Shown here: positions 43,433 through 51,773 of the stretch, one piece after another
Position numbering within the stretch: the stretch's first letter is position 1
Layout: every line of letters begins with the position of its first letter
NCBI GenBank assembly: GCA_009602735.1
Contig: WELA01002708.1
Location: 124,001 to 188,000, forward strand
Direction of reading: 5' to 3'
DNA length: 64,000 nt
From: Mesotaenium endlicherianum
Taxonomy: Eukaryota > Streptophyta > Zygnematophyceae > Zygnematales > Mesotaeniaceae
Notes under the pieces: generated by a model
What the model was told of the DNA's origin: nothing
What the model saw: only the letters and a program-made list of their open reading frames with translations
Database searches by the model: none
Position numbers and translations under genes: made by a program

Positions 43433-45895
43433 TTAAGAGCCATTACCTCCTTGTTGTACCCTGTTTTGTTCATCGGTTGCACTACCTCTTCTGCGTTGTT
43501 GTTGCACAGGTTTTCCTTTACCAAACCTGTACGAGAAACTGACATTGAATACACGGCTGTCGCGTACCTGGTGAATGGTTACGTCTACATTCTGGTACTT
43601 ACTATAACCATTGAATTGTTGTGTATAAAACACATCACTCAGGTTCATCTTAACTGTTCCCTTGCTATTCAATATTTGTTTGCTCAATCCTATATTCATA
43701 CTACCCATCGGTTGAATAACCAATACACCTTCCAAACTGTTTCCACGATAAAAACCACTGAGCTCTGCGCCCCACCCTTTTTTAAAAGTGAACTGGTTGT
43801 TCATGTTGGCCATGAAATTATTTCCGCCGATTGAAATGGGGCCGCCGTTCACCGTACCATTGAATTGATTGTAATAATACAGAAGATAAATATTGGTACG
43901 CCACCATTTAGCGAGCGGCATACCCAAACTCATCGATGCGCCCAGGTTCCAGCGGCTGGCGATATTGCTCTTCTTCACATAGGTAGTAGTGGTACTGTCT
44001 ATCTGCTCCAAAACATCCTGGATAATATCGGTAGTATAACTATAATTGATGGTAGTGGTAAGCATGCCGCCATATATGTGACTGAGTTCGATATTGTGAC
44101 TGAACTGCGGGTTCAGGTAAGGATTACCCACCTGGTAAGTGTACTTATCAAGAAAATAAAAGAACGGGTTCAGGTCCTGGTAATTGGGCCGGTTGATACG
44201 GCGCCCGTAATTCAAAGAGAACTGGTTCTTGTCGTTCAGGGTATATCCAATATACACTGTGGGGAATAACTGCGTGTAATGACGGTTGAAGGTTTGCCCC
44301 GTTGTAAGTTGATTACCTTTCATGACTGTATTCTCTGTACGCAATCCGAATTGTCCGCTCCATTTTTTATTGAACTGCTTTCCAAAATTGACATAGGCCG
44401 CATTGACATTTTCTTTGTATAAAAAATGATTGGTCCTGCCCGAATCGATTACATATTGCCCGTTTTGCAAATTGCTGTACTGTGCATTGTTGTCTGTTGT
44501 TACATAACTGCTTTTAATACCCGCTTCAAATTTGATATCGCCGCGCAGGGTCTTGGAAAAATCTACTTTGGCGCTGTATATATCGATATCGGAAGGCACA
44601 AGTCCCCTCATGGTTTCATCGGGTCCTTTTTTATTGCCGGCATTATCATAAAACAAGCTGTTGAGCATCTGCAAATTGTTCGATGCATAATGGATATAAT
44701 CCACATCACTGGTCAGTTCCGTTCCGGTTGTATCGAATACATGGCGCAGGTTGAAATTGAAACCAACATTTTTAAATTCATTCCTGCCATCATTGACAGA
44801 CTGCGTGCGTGTATTCAGGGTACCACTATTGTCTTTGATCAATGTATTGTTCCTCATGTACTCAGTGCCATTATTACCCAAACCTGTTACAACCAGTCCC
44901 AATGTTGTTTTTTGGGAAGCAAAATAATCGAACCCGGTTTTGAAATTATAACCACGGTACTCACGGTTACTCAAGGTACGCTGATCAAAAATAGATGAGA
45001 TAGTGTCGGAAGATTTATTCCTGAAAATACGGGTGAGGTTGATTTCATTGAAATTTTGCGAATAATAATGACTGGCATTACCGAAAAGATTGAACTTACC
45101 GGTACGGTAATTTAAATTGAGGCTGTTATTGGCCCTGGGATATACTCCCTGACCATATCCTGTTGTTAAACTTCCATTGAAGCCCTGCGCTTTGTTCTTT
45201 TTTGTTTTGATGTTGATAACACCGGCATTACCCGATGCATCGAACTTGGCCGGCGGGTTGGTCATGAGCTCTATCTGGTCGAGGTGACTGCTCGACATAT
45301 TACGGAGCATATTGGCCAGGTCCTGTCCGCTTAAATAAGTAGGTCTTCCATCTATCAGGATCATCACACCCTGCTTGCCCTTCAGGCTGATATTGCCATC
45401 TTTATCAACACTGATACCCGGCGATTTTTCCAGTATATCCATCACGGTTGTACCTGCATTGGATGGAGAAGCATCTACATTGATCACCGTCTTATCCAGT
45501 CGCTGTTCGATAAAAGGTTTTTTGGAAGTAACCGATACACTCGCCAATTCATTGGCTACCGGTTTAAGTGCAGTGATGTTCAGGTGATGAGCCTGGTGGT
45601 TGGCAGACAATTCAAAAGCATCGCTGTAATATTTTGCATAACCTGCTGCCTGTACCGCTACCAGGTATTTACCCGCCGGGATCTTTTCCATGGAGAAGTC
45701 GCCGTTCTTATCGGTCACGGATCTTTTCACTACGGCAGAATCTTTTATGCGCAGCAGGCCAATGGATGCCGCTTCCACCGTTTTTTGGGCGGAAGACAGT
45801 CTCCCGCTCACCGAACCCGCCGGGTCTGGCGCCTGAGCTGCGAGGCTGGAGGAAACCAGTGCCGTTGCCAGCAACATAGATAGAAATTTGTTCAT
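43433..45895 (-). CDS. Outer-membrane beta-barrel family protein (TonB-receptor-like) with N-terminal carboxypeptidase-regulatory domain
   Basis: The 820-aa protein has a signal peptide (ending SLAAQAP) and a CarboxypepD_reg-like beta-sandwich (SGRLSSAQKTVEAASIGLL ... DKNGDFSMEKIPAGKYLVAVQAAGY). A plug-like domain follows (TVMDILEKSPGISVDKDGNISLKGKQGVMILIDGRPTYLSGQDL, LDQIELMTNPPAKFDASGNAGVINIKT), then a barrel of many aromatic-rich strands. This matches the Bacteroidota OMP_b-brl_3 family rather than SusC. Substrate unknown. The promoter overlaps a palindromic operator, so it is probably repressor-controlled. The tail is Gln/Arg/Gly-rich. Confidence 0.9.
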   Translation of the reverse strand: MNKFLSMLLATALVSSSLAAQAPDPAGSVSGRLSSAQKTVEAASIGLLRIKDSAVVKRSVTDKNGDFSMEKIPAGKYLVAVQAAGYAKYYSDAFELSANHQAHHLNITALKPVANELASVSVTSKKPFIEQRLDKTVINVDASPSNAGTTVMDILEKSPGISVDKDGNISLKGKQGVMILIDGRPTYLSGQDLANMLRNMSSSHLDQIELMTNPPAKFDASGNAGVINIKTKKNKAQGFNGSLTTGYGQGVYPRANNSLNLNYRTGKFNLFGNASHYYSQNFNEINLTRIFRNKSSDTISSIFDQRTLSNREYRGYNFKTGFDYFASQKTTLGLVVTGLGNNGTEYMRNNTLIKDNSGTLNTRTQSVNDGRNEFKNVGFNFNLRHVFDTTGTELTSDVDYIHYASNNLQMLNSLFYDNAGNKKGPDETMRGLVPSDIDIYSAKVDFSKTLRGDIKFEAGIKSSYVTTDNNAQYSNLQNGQYVIDSGRTNHFLYKENVNAAYVNFGKQFNKKWSGQFGLRTENTVMKGNQLTTGQTFNRHYTQLFPTVYIGYTLNDKNQFSLNYGRRINRPNYQDLNPFFYFLDKYTYQVGNPYLNPQFSHNIELSHIYGGMLTTTINYSYTTDIIQDVLEQIDSTTTTYVKKSNIASRWNLGASMSLGMPLAKWWRTNIYLLYYYNQFNGTVNGGPISIGGNNFMANMNNQFTFKKGWGAELSGFYRGNSLEGVLVIQPMGSMNIGLSKQILNSKGTVKMNLSDVFYTQQFNGYSKYQNVDVTIHQVRDSRVFNVSFSYRFGKGKPVQQQRRRGSATDEQNRVQQGGNGS

Positions 45896-45947
45896 ACAAT
45901 TAGTTTTATAGTGATTGACTTAGTTCCAGTTGTTACTAATTACAGAA

Positions 45948-45955
45948 CAAAACTA
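45948..45955 (-). promoter_or_regulatory. Predicted -7 element of the outer-membrane beta-barrel gene
   Basis: Minus strand TAGTTTTG (exact TAnnTTTG), 52 bases before the 45895 start. It overlaps the palindrome at 45949-45985. Confidence 0.5.
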
Positions 45956-45985
45956 TGTACTATGCAAAACAAAGTACATAGTTTT
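45949..45985. promoter_or_regulatory. Palindromic operator candidate overlapping the beta-barrel gene promoter
   Basis: Perfect 12-bp arms AAAACTATGTAC and GTACATAGTTTT are separated by 13 bases. The left arm covers the predicted -7 element and the right arm falls near -33 to -40. Such a position fits a dimeric repressor; the ATGTAC/GTACAT core recalls PadR-type sites, which is inference only. Confidence 0.6.
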
Positions 45986-46035
45986 AACATGGGCGGTTCC
46001 TGGAATGGATGAACGGAAAACCGGGGGTTCAGGGA

Positions 46036-47190
46036 TTACTTAGCGGTAGCAGTGGTCCATTTTTTGGACTTTGCCATCACAACGATGCCGGCAATGACAA
46101 GCAAACTGGCGATCAGCTCTGCCTGGGTAGGTTTAAAGGGAAGGGTCTCATAACGGGTATTCACGCGGATCAGTTCAATGAAAAACCGCTCCACACCGTT
46201 CATCACCAGGTATAGCCCGAAGAGTTGGCCGGGTACTTTGATCTTTTTGCGTACCGACCACAATATGAGGAAGAGGATAAAACAAACGATGATTTCGTAT
46301 AAAGGTGTGGGAAATACCGGCGGCACCAGTTGGCTGCAATAGGGGCCGCTGCATCCCGGGATGGGTACGCCCTCACCTACCACGTTGTGAGGATAATTGT
46401 AAGCCCACAACCAGCCGGGCATCCAACTAAAAGGTTTGGGATGGGTATTCACAATACCCCAATCGCCATCGCCGCTCATGTGGCAACCAATTCTTCCGGC
46501 CGCATAAGCGAACATCATCACAGGCGCCATCGTATCGCAGAGGTGTGCAATACCGATCTTATGTTTTCTTGCATACACAATAAAGGCGATGCCGGCGCAG
46601 ATCAGTCCGCCGTAAAAAGTAAGTCCGCTGAAAGATATCAGTGCGCCAACAGGATCTTTTACAAAGTCGTTCCAGTTTTCAAGGTTATGGAAGATCTTGG
46701 CGCCTACAAAACCAAATGCAGCAGCATAGATCACCAGGTCTCCTACCCTGTCGTGCGGCCATATTCTTACCACCCTGTTTTCCGGCTTCGCGAGTTGATG
46801 GCGTTTTTTCTCCCACCACTTCAATCCTGCGAAAACCAGTCCCAGCAATATTCCCAGCGGCCAGCTCCCTTGCGTGGAAAGAATGAATGATTGCGGATCG
46901 TTCAACGCATTGCTGGTTACAAAAGCGCCGATGATCTTAAAGCCAAACACAAATCCCAGTATAAAATTCGCCAGCAACTCCTGCAAGCTTGCAGGTGCAC
47001 CAATGGTGATGGTCTCTTCTGTATACACAAACTGACCCAGGTTTTCTTTCCTGCGGAATTCCATGGTAAGGATCCAGGCCGAAGCGATGAAAGACAGGGC
47101 CACAAAAAAACCGAAGGTGTTTACCAGCTTCAGTCCAGCTATGTCGATTCCGAAAATATCTTTGAATGCGTAGTAGAGATTGGGATACAT
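46036..47190 (-). CDS. lgt: Prolipoprotein diacylglyceryl transferase
   Basis: The 384-aa polytopic membrane enzyme transfers diacylglycerol from phosphatidylglycerol to the lipobox Cys of prolipoproteins, the first step of lipoprotein maturation. The signature appears as YAAGRIGCHMSGDGDWG, the Bacteroidota form of the Lgt GRxGN motif. FYGGLICAGIAFIVYARKH and a C-terminal VERFFIELIRVN are also typical. It is longer than enterobacterial Lgt because of an internal loop. Several substrate-like lipoproteins (adaptors, FKBPs, amidase) are encoded in this window. Confidence 0.95.
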   Translation of the reverse strand: MYPNLYYAFKDIFGIDIAGLKLVNTFGFFVALSFIASAWILTMEFRRKENLGQFVYTEETITIGAPASLQELLANFILGFVFGFKIIGAFVTSNALNDPQSFILSTQGSWPLGILLGLVFAGLKWWEKKRHQLAKPENRVVRIWPHDRVGDLVIYAAAFGFVGAKIFHNLENWNDFVKDPVGALISFSGLTFYGGLICAGIAFIVYARKHKIGIAHLCDTMAPVMMFAYAAGRIGCHMSGDGDWGIVNTHPKPFSWMPGWLWAYNYPHNVVGEGVPIPGCSGPYCSQLVPPVFPTPLYEIIVCFILFLILWSVRKKIKVPGQLFGLYLVMNGVERFFIELIRVNTRYETLPFKPTQAELIASLLVIAGIVVMAKSKKWTTATAK

Positions 47191-47233
47191 GGCAGCAAGA
47201 TAATGGTTAAATATTTAGCAGTGAAATTGCTGT

Positions 47234-47263
47234 AAAAAAGTAAGGCTCCGCAGAAGCGGAGCC
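47234..47263 (-). terminator. Intrinsic terminator of the bacilliredoxin gene
   Basis: Stem GGCTCCGC/GCGGAGCC with a four-base loop. On the minus strand it is followed by TTACTTTTTTAC, about 40 bases after the bacilliredoxin stop. Confidence 0.8.
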
Positions 47264-47303
47264 CATACTTACTAACCCATCTCTAAACAAAACTAAGGTA
47301 AAA

Positions 47304-47720
47304 TCAGTTACAATACTCATCAAAAACAGCGATCAGGTGCTGGGCGATCATTTGCGCCGGGCGACCCTCGATCTGGTGCCGTTCCACCATGCTCACCAAC
47401 TGCCCGTCTTTGAACAGGGCAATAGCGGGTGAAGAGGGCGGATAAGGCAGTAAATGCTGGCGAACCTGGTTCACTGCCTCTACATCAAAACCTGCAAAGC
47501 TGGTGGTCAGCCTGTCCGGACGCTTTCCGGCATTCTGAATGGCCATCAGCACACCGGGCCTGCAAGCGCCTGCCGCACAACCACAAACCGAATTGATCAC
47601 CACCAGGGTGGTGCCACTCTGCTTCAGGGTATCGTCCACTTCCCGGGCCGATACCAGCTCATCAAAACCATGATCGGTCAGTTCGGCCTTCATGGGTAAC
47701 ACTATTTCTGCTGGGTACAT
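47304..47720 (-). CDS. Bacilliredoxin, BrxA/BrxB (YphP/YqiW) family
   Basis: The 138-aa thioredoxin-fold protein has the active-site CGC motif in VVINSVCGCAAGACRPGV and the family pattern MYPAEIVLPMKAELTDHGF and FSSPAIALFKDG-like SSPAIALFKDGQLV. Bacilliredoxins remove bacillithiol from protein cysteines. It complements bshB1 at 38.6 kb. Whether it is BrxA or BrxB is not clear. A -7 element lies 20 bases before the start. Confidence 0.93.
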   Translation of the reverse strand: MYPAEIVLPMKAELTDHGFDELVSAREVDDTLKQSGTTLVVINSVCGCAAGACRPGVLMAIQNAGKRPDRLTTSFAGFDVEAVNQVRQHLLPYPPSSPAIALFKDGQLVSMVERHQIEGRPAQMIAQHLIAVFDEYCN

Positions 47721-47740
47721 GTCATTTCATTATTAGAATG

Positions 47741-47748
47741 CAAAGATA
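47741..47748 (-). promoter_or_regulatory. Predicted -7 element of the bacilliredoxin gene
   Basis: Minus strand TATCTTTG (exact TAnnTTTG), 20 bases before the start codon. Confidence 0.5.
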
Positions 47749-47779
47749 CGATAAAGTTGGAACACTAAAGAAGCATTAA

Positions 47780-47829
47780 AAACGACAAAGTGACGCTTGA
47801 CAACTCCAATAATAGACATTTTGTCGTTT
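47780..47829. promoter_or_regulatory. Spaced inverted repeat between bacilliredoxin and hsp20
   Basis: AAACGACAAA and TTTGTCGTTT are perfect 10-bp inverted arms, 30 bases apart, in the divergent intergenic region. It could be a looped operator or chance in AT-rich DNA. Confidence 0.3.
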
Positions 47830-47936
47830 AAAAAGGGACGATTCCCTCCTTACTGGCATGTTTTGCTCGTAAAAATCGGGTGGTACAGGGTTTGAATGGG
47901 TTATAGAAACAATTGAAAACTCAAAAATTGAATACC

Positions 47937-48365
47937 ATGACACTTGTAAAACATCGTCCCGCCCATTTCAGCAACTTATTCGATGAGTTCTTTGGCAATT
48001 ACCCCGTTAACTGGGGAAAGGATATACAAGCCGCTTTCGGTAACCCCAAAGTGAATATCCATGAAACTGCCGATGCCTATCATGTAGAACTGAATGCGCC
48101 GGGCCGCAACAAAGAAGATTTTAAGATCGATGTGGAGAATGGTTTGCTCACTATCAGTTACGAAAAGAAAACCGAAACTGAGAACAAGGAGTATAAAACC
48201 ATCCGCAAAGAATTCAGCTACCAGAGCTTTAAACGCAGCTTCAACCTCGATGAAAACATCGATGCCAATGCTATCCAGGCCAAATATGAGAACGGCGTGT
48301 TGAAACTGTTGCTTCCTAAAAAAGAGGAAGTGAAAACAGCTCCCAAGCAAATTACTATTTCATAA
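47937..48365 (+). CDS. Hsp20/alpha-crystallin small heat-shock protein
   Basis: The 142-aa protein has a short N-terminal arm with NLFDEFFG. The alpha-crystallin domain is PKVNIHETADAYHVELNAPGRNKEDFKIDVENGLLTISYEKK, ending with ENGVLKLLLPKKE, followed by a C-terminal extension with an I-x-I motif (ITIS end). It binds unfolding proteins as oligomers without ATP. The ATG at 47937 is preferred to an in-frame TTG at 47913. No heat-shock element was identified. Confidence 0.94.
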   Translation: MTLVKHRPAHFSNLFDEFFGNYPVNWGKDIQAAFGNPKVNIHETADAYHVELNAPGRNKEDFKIDVENGLLTISYEKKTETENKEYKTIRKEFSYQSFKRSFNLDENIDANAIQAKYENGVLKLLLPKKEEVKTAPKQITIS

Positions 48366-48433
48366 TCCTATTACAAAAATCATTGGCACAGAGCCAACAG
48401 ATTTTGTTTCATAAGCAGTTGGTTTTGGTTAAC

Positions 48434-48464
48434 ACCCCGCGTATCCACGCGGGGTTTATTTTTA
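48434..48464. terminator. Intrinsic terminator of hsp20
   Basis: Stem ACCCCGCGT/ACGCGGGGT with a four-base loop, then TTATTTTTT on the plus strand. It lies between convergent hsp20 and coaD. Confidence 0.85.
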
Positions 48465-48476
48465 CTGCTGATGCTA

Positions 48477-48950
48477 TTATCGATGATGTATCGATCGGAT
48501 CACAACGTCGGGAAGGAAAGGAGAAGCGTCGCCGCCATTGCGCAGGATATCGCGCACAATGGTGGAAGCTACTGATGTGTACTTAGGCTCACCGGTAAGG
48601 AAAATTGTTTCTATGTTTTTATCGAGCGTGCGGTTGGCGTCGGCAATGGTTTTTTCGTATTCAAAATCACTCACGTAACGAATCCCCCTGAGTATGAACC
48701 CCGCTCCGATCGATTTGCAATAATTTATCGTGAGCCCTTCATAGATCACACTTTCCACGCGAGAGTCTCCGTTGTAAATTTCTTTGAACCATTCCTGGCG
48801 TTGTTCGGGACTGAACATGGGCGTTTTAGCCGCATTGATACCAATACCGATATAAATTTTATCGAAGAGCGGCAACGCACGGTTGATGATATCGATATGT
48901 CCTAATGTAACAGGATCGAAGGTTCCGGGAAACAGGCAGATTCTTTTCAT
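48477..48950 (-). CDS. coaD: Pantetheine-phosphate adenylyltransferase
   Basis: The 157-aa nucleotidyltransferase joins ATP to 4'-phosphopantetheine to make dephospho-CoA. It has CLFPGTFDPVTLGHIDIINRA (the T/HxGH motif), FILRGIRYVSDFEYE, and the YTSVASTIVRDI end corresponding to ISSTxVR. It starts nine bases after pyrB on the minus strand and may be cotranscribed with it. coaE, the next step, is at 5.3 kb. Confidence 0.96.
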   Translation of the reverse strand: MKRICLFPGTFDPVTLGHIDIINRALPLFDKIYIGIGINAAKTPMFSPEQRQEWFKEIYNGDSRVESVIYEGLTINYCKSIGAGFILRGIRYVSDFEYEKTIADANRTLDKNIETIFLTGEPKYTSVASTIVRDILRNGGDASPFLPDVVIRSIHHR

Positions 48951-48959
48951 AAGCATGGT

Positions 48960-49886
48960 TTAATTTTCCCTGCCGGCCAGCAGATAGAGTACCGCCATAC
49001 GCACTGCTACCCCATTCTCCACCTGGTTCAGCACAATCGAATGTGGTCCGTCGGCCACATCGCTGTCCAGCTCCACACCCCTGTTGATGGGGCCCGGGTG
49101 CATGATCACGATCTCTTTTTTAAGGCCGTCGAGTAATTTTCTTTTGATACCGTAGGCCAGGTTGTATTCCCTGAGCGATGAGAACAGGGGTTGGTTCTGT
49201 CTTTCGAGTTGTATGCGCAGCACATTCGCCACATCGCACCATTCCAGGGCTCGTTGCACATTATACTCCACCCGCACATCCAGGGCTTCGGTAATGTATT
49301 TGGGTATCAGTGTAGGCGGCCCCGCTACCATGATCTCGGCTCCCATTTTCTTCAGCAGGTACATATTACTCAAAGCCACGCGGCTGTGCATGATATCACC
49401 GATGATGGCCACTTTCAATCCTTCCAGTTTACCCAGCCTTTCCTGCATTGAAAATGCATCGAGCAATGCTTGCGTGGGATGTTCATTGATGCCGTCTCCT
49501 GCATTCACAATCGCAGCGGGAATATGTTGCGCCAGAAAATGCGGCGCACCGGAAGCGCTGTGCCGCATCACCACCATATCTACCTTCATGCTCAGAATAT
49601 TGTTCACTGTGTCGAGCAAGGTCTCTCCTTTCGCCGCAGAAGAACTGCTGGCCGTAAAATTGAGCACATCGGCCGAGAGGCGTCTTTCCGCCAACTCAAA
49701 AGACATACGCGTGCGGGTGGAATTTTCGTAAAAGAGATTCACAATCGTCACATCCCTGAGTGAGGGAACTTTCTTTACAGGTCTTTGTAAAACTTCTTTG
49801 AACTGCTGGGCGGTGGAGAGAATCAACTGAATATCTTCCTTATTCAGGTCTTTGATACCAAGTAGGTGTTTGGTAGATAGTTTCAT
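48960..49886 (-). CDS. pyrB: Aspartate carbamoyltransferase catalytic subunit
   Basis: The 308-aa enzyme condenses carbamoyl phosphate with aspartate in pyrimidine synthesis. Motifs: LFYENSTRTRMSFELAERRL (carbamoyl-phosphate loop), VMRHSASGAPH, NAGDGINEHPTQALLDAFSM, and MHPGPINRGVELDSDVADGP. It follows pyrR by 33 bases and carries its own -7 element at 49894. No pyrI regulatory chain lies nearby. Confidence 0.96.
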   Translation of the reverse strand: MKLSTKHLLGIKDLNKEDIQLILSTAQQFKEVLQRPVKKVPSLRDVTIVNLFYENSTRTRMSFELAERRLSADVLNFTASSSSAAKGETLLDTVNNILSMKVDMVVMRHSASGAPHFLAQHIPAAIVNAGDGINEHPTQALLDAFSMQERLGKLEGLKVAIIGDIMHSRVALSNMYLLKKMGAEIMVAGPPTLIPKYITEALDVRVEYNVQRALEWCDVANVLRIQLERQNQPLFSSLREYNLAYGIKRKLLDGLKKEIVIMHPGPINRGVELDSDVADGPHSIVLNQVENGVAVRMAVLYLLAGREN

Positions 49887-49893
49887 TAAAGGG

Positions 49894-49901
49894 CAAAGAT
49901 A
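49894..49901 (-). promoter_or_regulatory. Predicted -7 element of pyrB
   Basis: Minus strand TATCTTTG (exact TAnnTTTG), seven bases before the pyrB start and after the pyrR stop. It suggests an internal promoter. Confidence 0.45.
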
Positions 49902-49919
49902 AAGCGTTTTGAGGAAATC

Positions 49920-50441
49920 CTATAACAACACTACTTCTTCCCGTTCGTCTCTTTCTTTCCAGCACACTTTCACTTTTTCAGATACGATGGTGTCGATGGT
50001 CTTGCCGGTGTAATCGGGTTGTATGGGTAATTCCCGGTTGAAGCGGCGATCTATCAGCACACAGAGCGATACTTTGGATGGACGGCCGAAATCGAGCAAG
50101 GCATCCAGCGCTGCGCGGATGGTGCGGCCGGTGTACAGCACATCATCGATCAGCACCACGTGTTTGTTTTCGATGCTGAAAGGAATATCGGTGGCATTGG
50201 CAATGTGCAAGCTCTTTCGCACATCATCGCGATAAAAAGTGATGTCCAGTTTCCCGTAATGGATGGCGGCCTCCCCAACGATCTTTTTCAGTTCGGCTAC
50301 GATGCGGTTGCTCAGGAACACGCCGCGGGGCTGCAGTCCGATGATGACGGTATTCGACAGTTGCAAGTTATTTTCCAGTATCTGGTGGGCCAGCCTTTTA
50401 ACGGTCAGTGCCAGTTGTTGTTCGGATAAGATCGTCTTCAA
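49920..50441 (-). CDS. pyrR: PyrR bifunctional pyr regulator / uracil phosphoribosyltransferase
   Basis: The 173-aa phosphoribosyltransferase-fold protein has the PRPP loop HVVLIDDVLYTGRTIRAALDALLDFGRP and the N-terminal RLAHQILENN, GLQPRGVFLSNRI region typical of PyrR. PyrR binds pyr mRNA to promote attenuation in Bacillus. Its regulatory role in Bacteroidota is less clear, and no PyrR-binding anti-antiterminator was seen before pyrB. It heads pyrR-pyrB-coaD. Confidence 0.93.
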   Translation of the reverse strand: MKTILSEQQLALTVKRLAHQILENNLQLSNTVIIGLQPRGVFLSNRIVAELKKIVGEAAIHYGKLDITFYRDDVRKSLHIANATDIPFSIENKHVVLIDDVLYTGRTIRAALDALLDFGRPSKVSLCVLIDRRFNRELPIQPDYTGKTIDTIVSEKVKVCWKERDEREEVVLL

Positions 50442-50522
50442 ACCTGAATTTTAGAATAAAAATAAATGCTTTCCCCGAGAACATGCGAATAATTCGGCCC
50501 GCAGTGCTTTAATTTGCCCCCG

Positions 50523-51608
50523 ATGTTGAGGCTCCGATCCATAACCCTGTTACAGTTTCGCAATTATCCGCAAGCGCAGTTCGATTTCAATGAACGTGTG
50601 GTGGGCATTTCCGGCCTCAATGGATCGGGCAAGACCAACCTGCTCGATGCCATCTATTACCTCAGTTTTTCCAGGAGTTATTTTTCCCGGCCCGATTCGC
50701 AGAACGTACACCATGGCAGCATCGGCATGCGCATAGATGGCGACTATCAACTGAACGAAAAAGATCACCGGCTCGCCTGTATTCTCCGGGAAACCAACCG
50801 CAAAGAGATCATTCTCGACAACGAAGCGTATAAAAAAGTATCCGACCACATCAGCCGTTTTCCCTGTGTGATGATCGCTCCCGATGATCTTGTGCTGATC
50901 ACCGGTGGAAGTGAAGAAAGAAGAAAATTTACCGACACGCTGCTCTCGCAATTGAGTCAGCCTTACATGCAGCAACTGATCGATTACAACAAGATCATCC
51001 AGCAAAGGAATAGCCTGCTCAAACAAATGTCCGAAACAGGCAGTACCGATACGGCATTGATGCAGGTACTGGATGAACAATTGATTTCGAGGGCGCAATT
51101 CATTTTTGAAGAAAGAAGAACTTTCCTGGCAACATTTTTCCCGGCCATTCAATCGGTCTATACACGTATTGCCGGCAAAGCCGATGGACTGCAGATACGC
51201 TATGAAAGCCAGTTACTGCATGGAGATATGAAAAGCCTGCTCAAAACAGCTTATCACAAAGACCTCGCTTTACAAAGAACCACAGTAGGCATTCACCGCG
51301 ACGAGTTGGTATTCCTGATGGATCATGCGGCTTTCAAGACCGAAGCATCACAAGGGCAAAGAAAGAGCCTGCTCTTCGCGCTCAAGCTGGCCGAATGGCA
51401 GGTACTGAAAGAAAAAAAAGGCTTCACGCCCATCCTTTTGCTCGATGATGTATTCGAAAAACTCGATGCACAGCGCATGCAGCAATTGTTGCATTGGGTT
51501 TGTGCCGAAAACGACGGGCAGGTGTTCATTTCAGATACACACGAGGAAAGATTGAAAGAGCACTTGAACGAAACAAGGACGCCTTATCAAATCATTCAAC
51601 TAGTTTAA
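50523..51608 (+). CDS. recF: DNA replication/repair protein RecF
   Basis: The 361-aa SMC-like ATPase loads RecA at gaps with RecO/RecR. Walker A is GLNGSGKTNLLDAIYYLSFSR; the signature is EASQGQRKSLLFALKLAEW and Walker B is PILLLDDVFEKLD. The start MLRLRSITLLQFRNY at 50523 is used; an in-frame TTG lies three codons earlier. The downstream partner is a DUF721 (DciA-like) gene, separated by a long family A hairpin. Confidence 0.95.
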   Translation: MLRLRSITLLQFRNYPQAQFDFNERVVGISGLNGSGKTNLLDAIYYLSFSRSYFSRPDSQNVHHGSIGMRIDGDYQLNEKDHRLACILRETNRKEIILDNEAYKKVSDHISRFPCVMIAPDDLVLITGGSEERRKFTDTLLSQLSQPYMQQLIDYNKIIQQRNSLLKQMSETGSTDTALMQVLDEQLISRAQFIFEERRTFLATFFPAIQSVYTRIAGKADGLQIRYESQLLHGDMKSLLKTAYHKDLALQRTTVGIHRDELVFLMDHAAFKTEASQGQRKSLLFALKLAEWQVLKEKKGFTPILLLDDVFEKLDAQRMQQLLHWVCAENDGQVFISDTHEERLKEHLNETRTPYQIIQLV

Positions 51609-51748
51609 CCGTCATCCCAAGTATTTTTAATCGTCATCCCGAGCAACGTCACCCTGAGCGAGCGAAGCGAGTCGAAGGGGCAGCCCAGGGATCTGCTTGA
51701 ATATTCGGACAGCTCCTTCGACTCGCTTCGCTCGCTCAGGATGACGTT
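51609..51748. repeat. Composite family A repeat with a long inverted repeat (copy 3)
   Basis: Fragments CGTCATCCC at 51610 and CGTCATCCCGAG at 51632 are followed by a unit whose two ends are both of the right-arm type. GAGCGAGCGAAGCGAGTCG at 51656-51674 inverts as CGACTCGCTTCGCTCGCTC at 51719-51737. The arms extend to about 33 bp with few mismatches. It fills the recF-DUF721 gap, starting right after the recF stop. Confidence 0.82.
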
Positions 51749-51773
51749 CAGAATTAATTGCTACCTTTATACC

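Noticed and set aside
47913-47937. TTG start of hsp20 at 47913
   Set aside because: An ATG eight codons later fits the usual short N-terminal arm of the family better.
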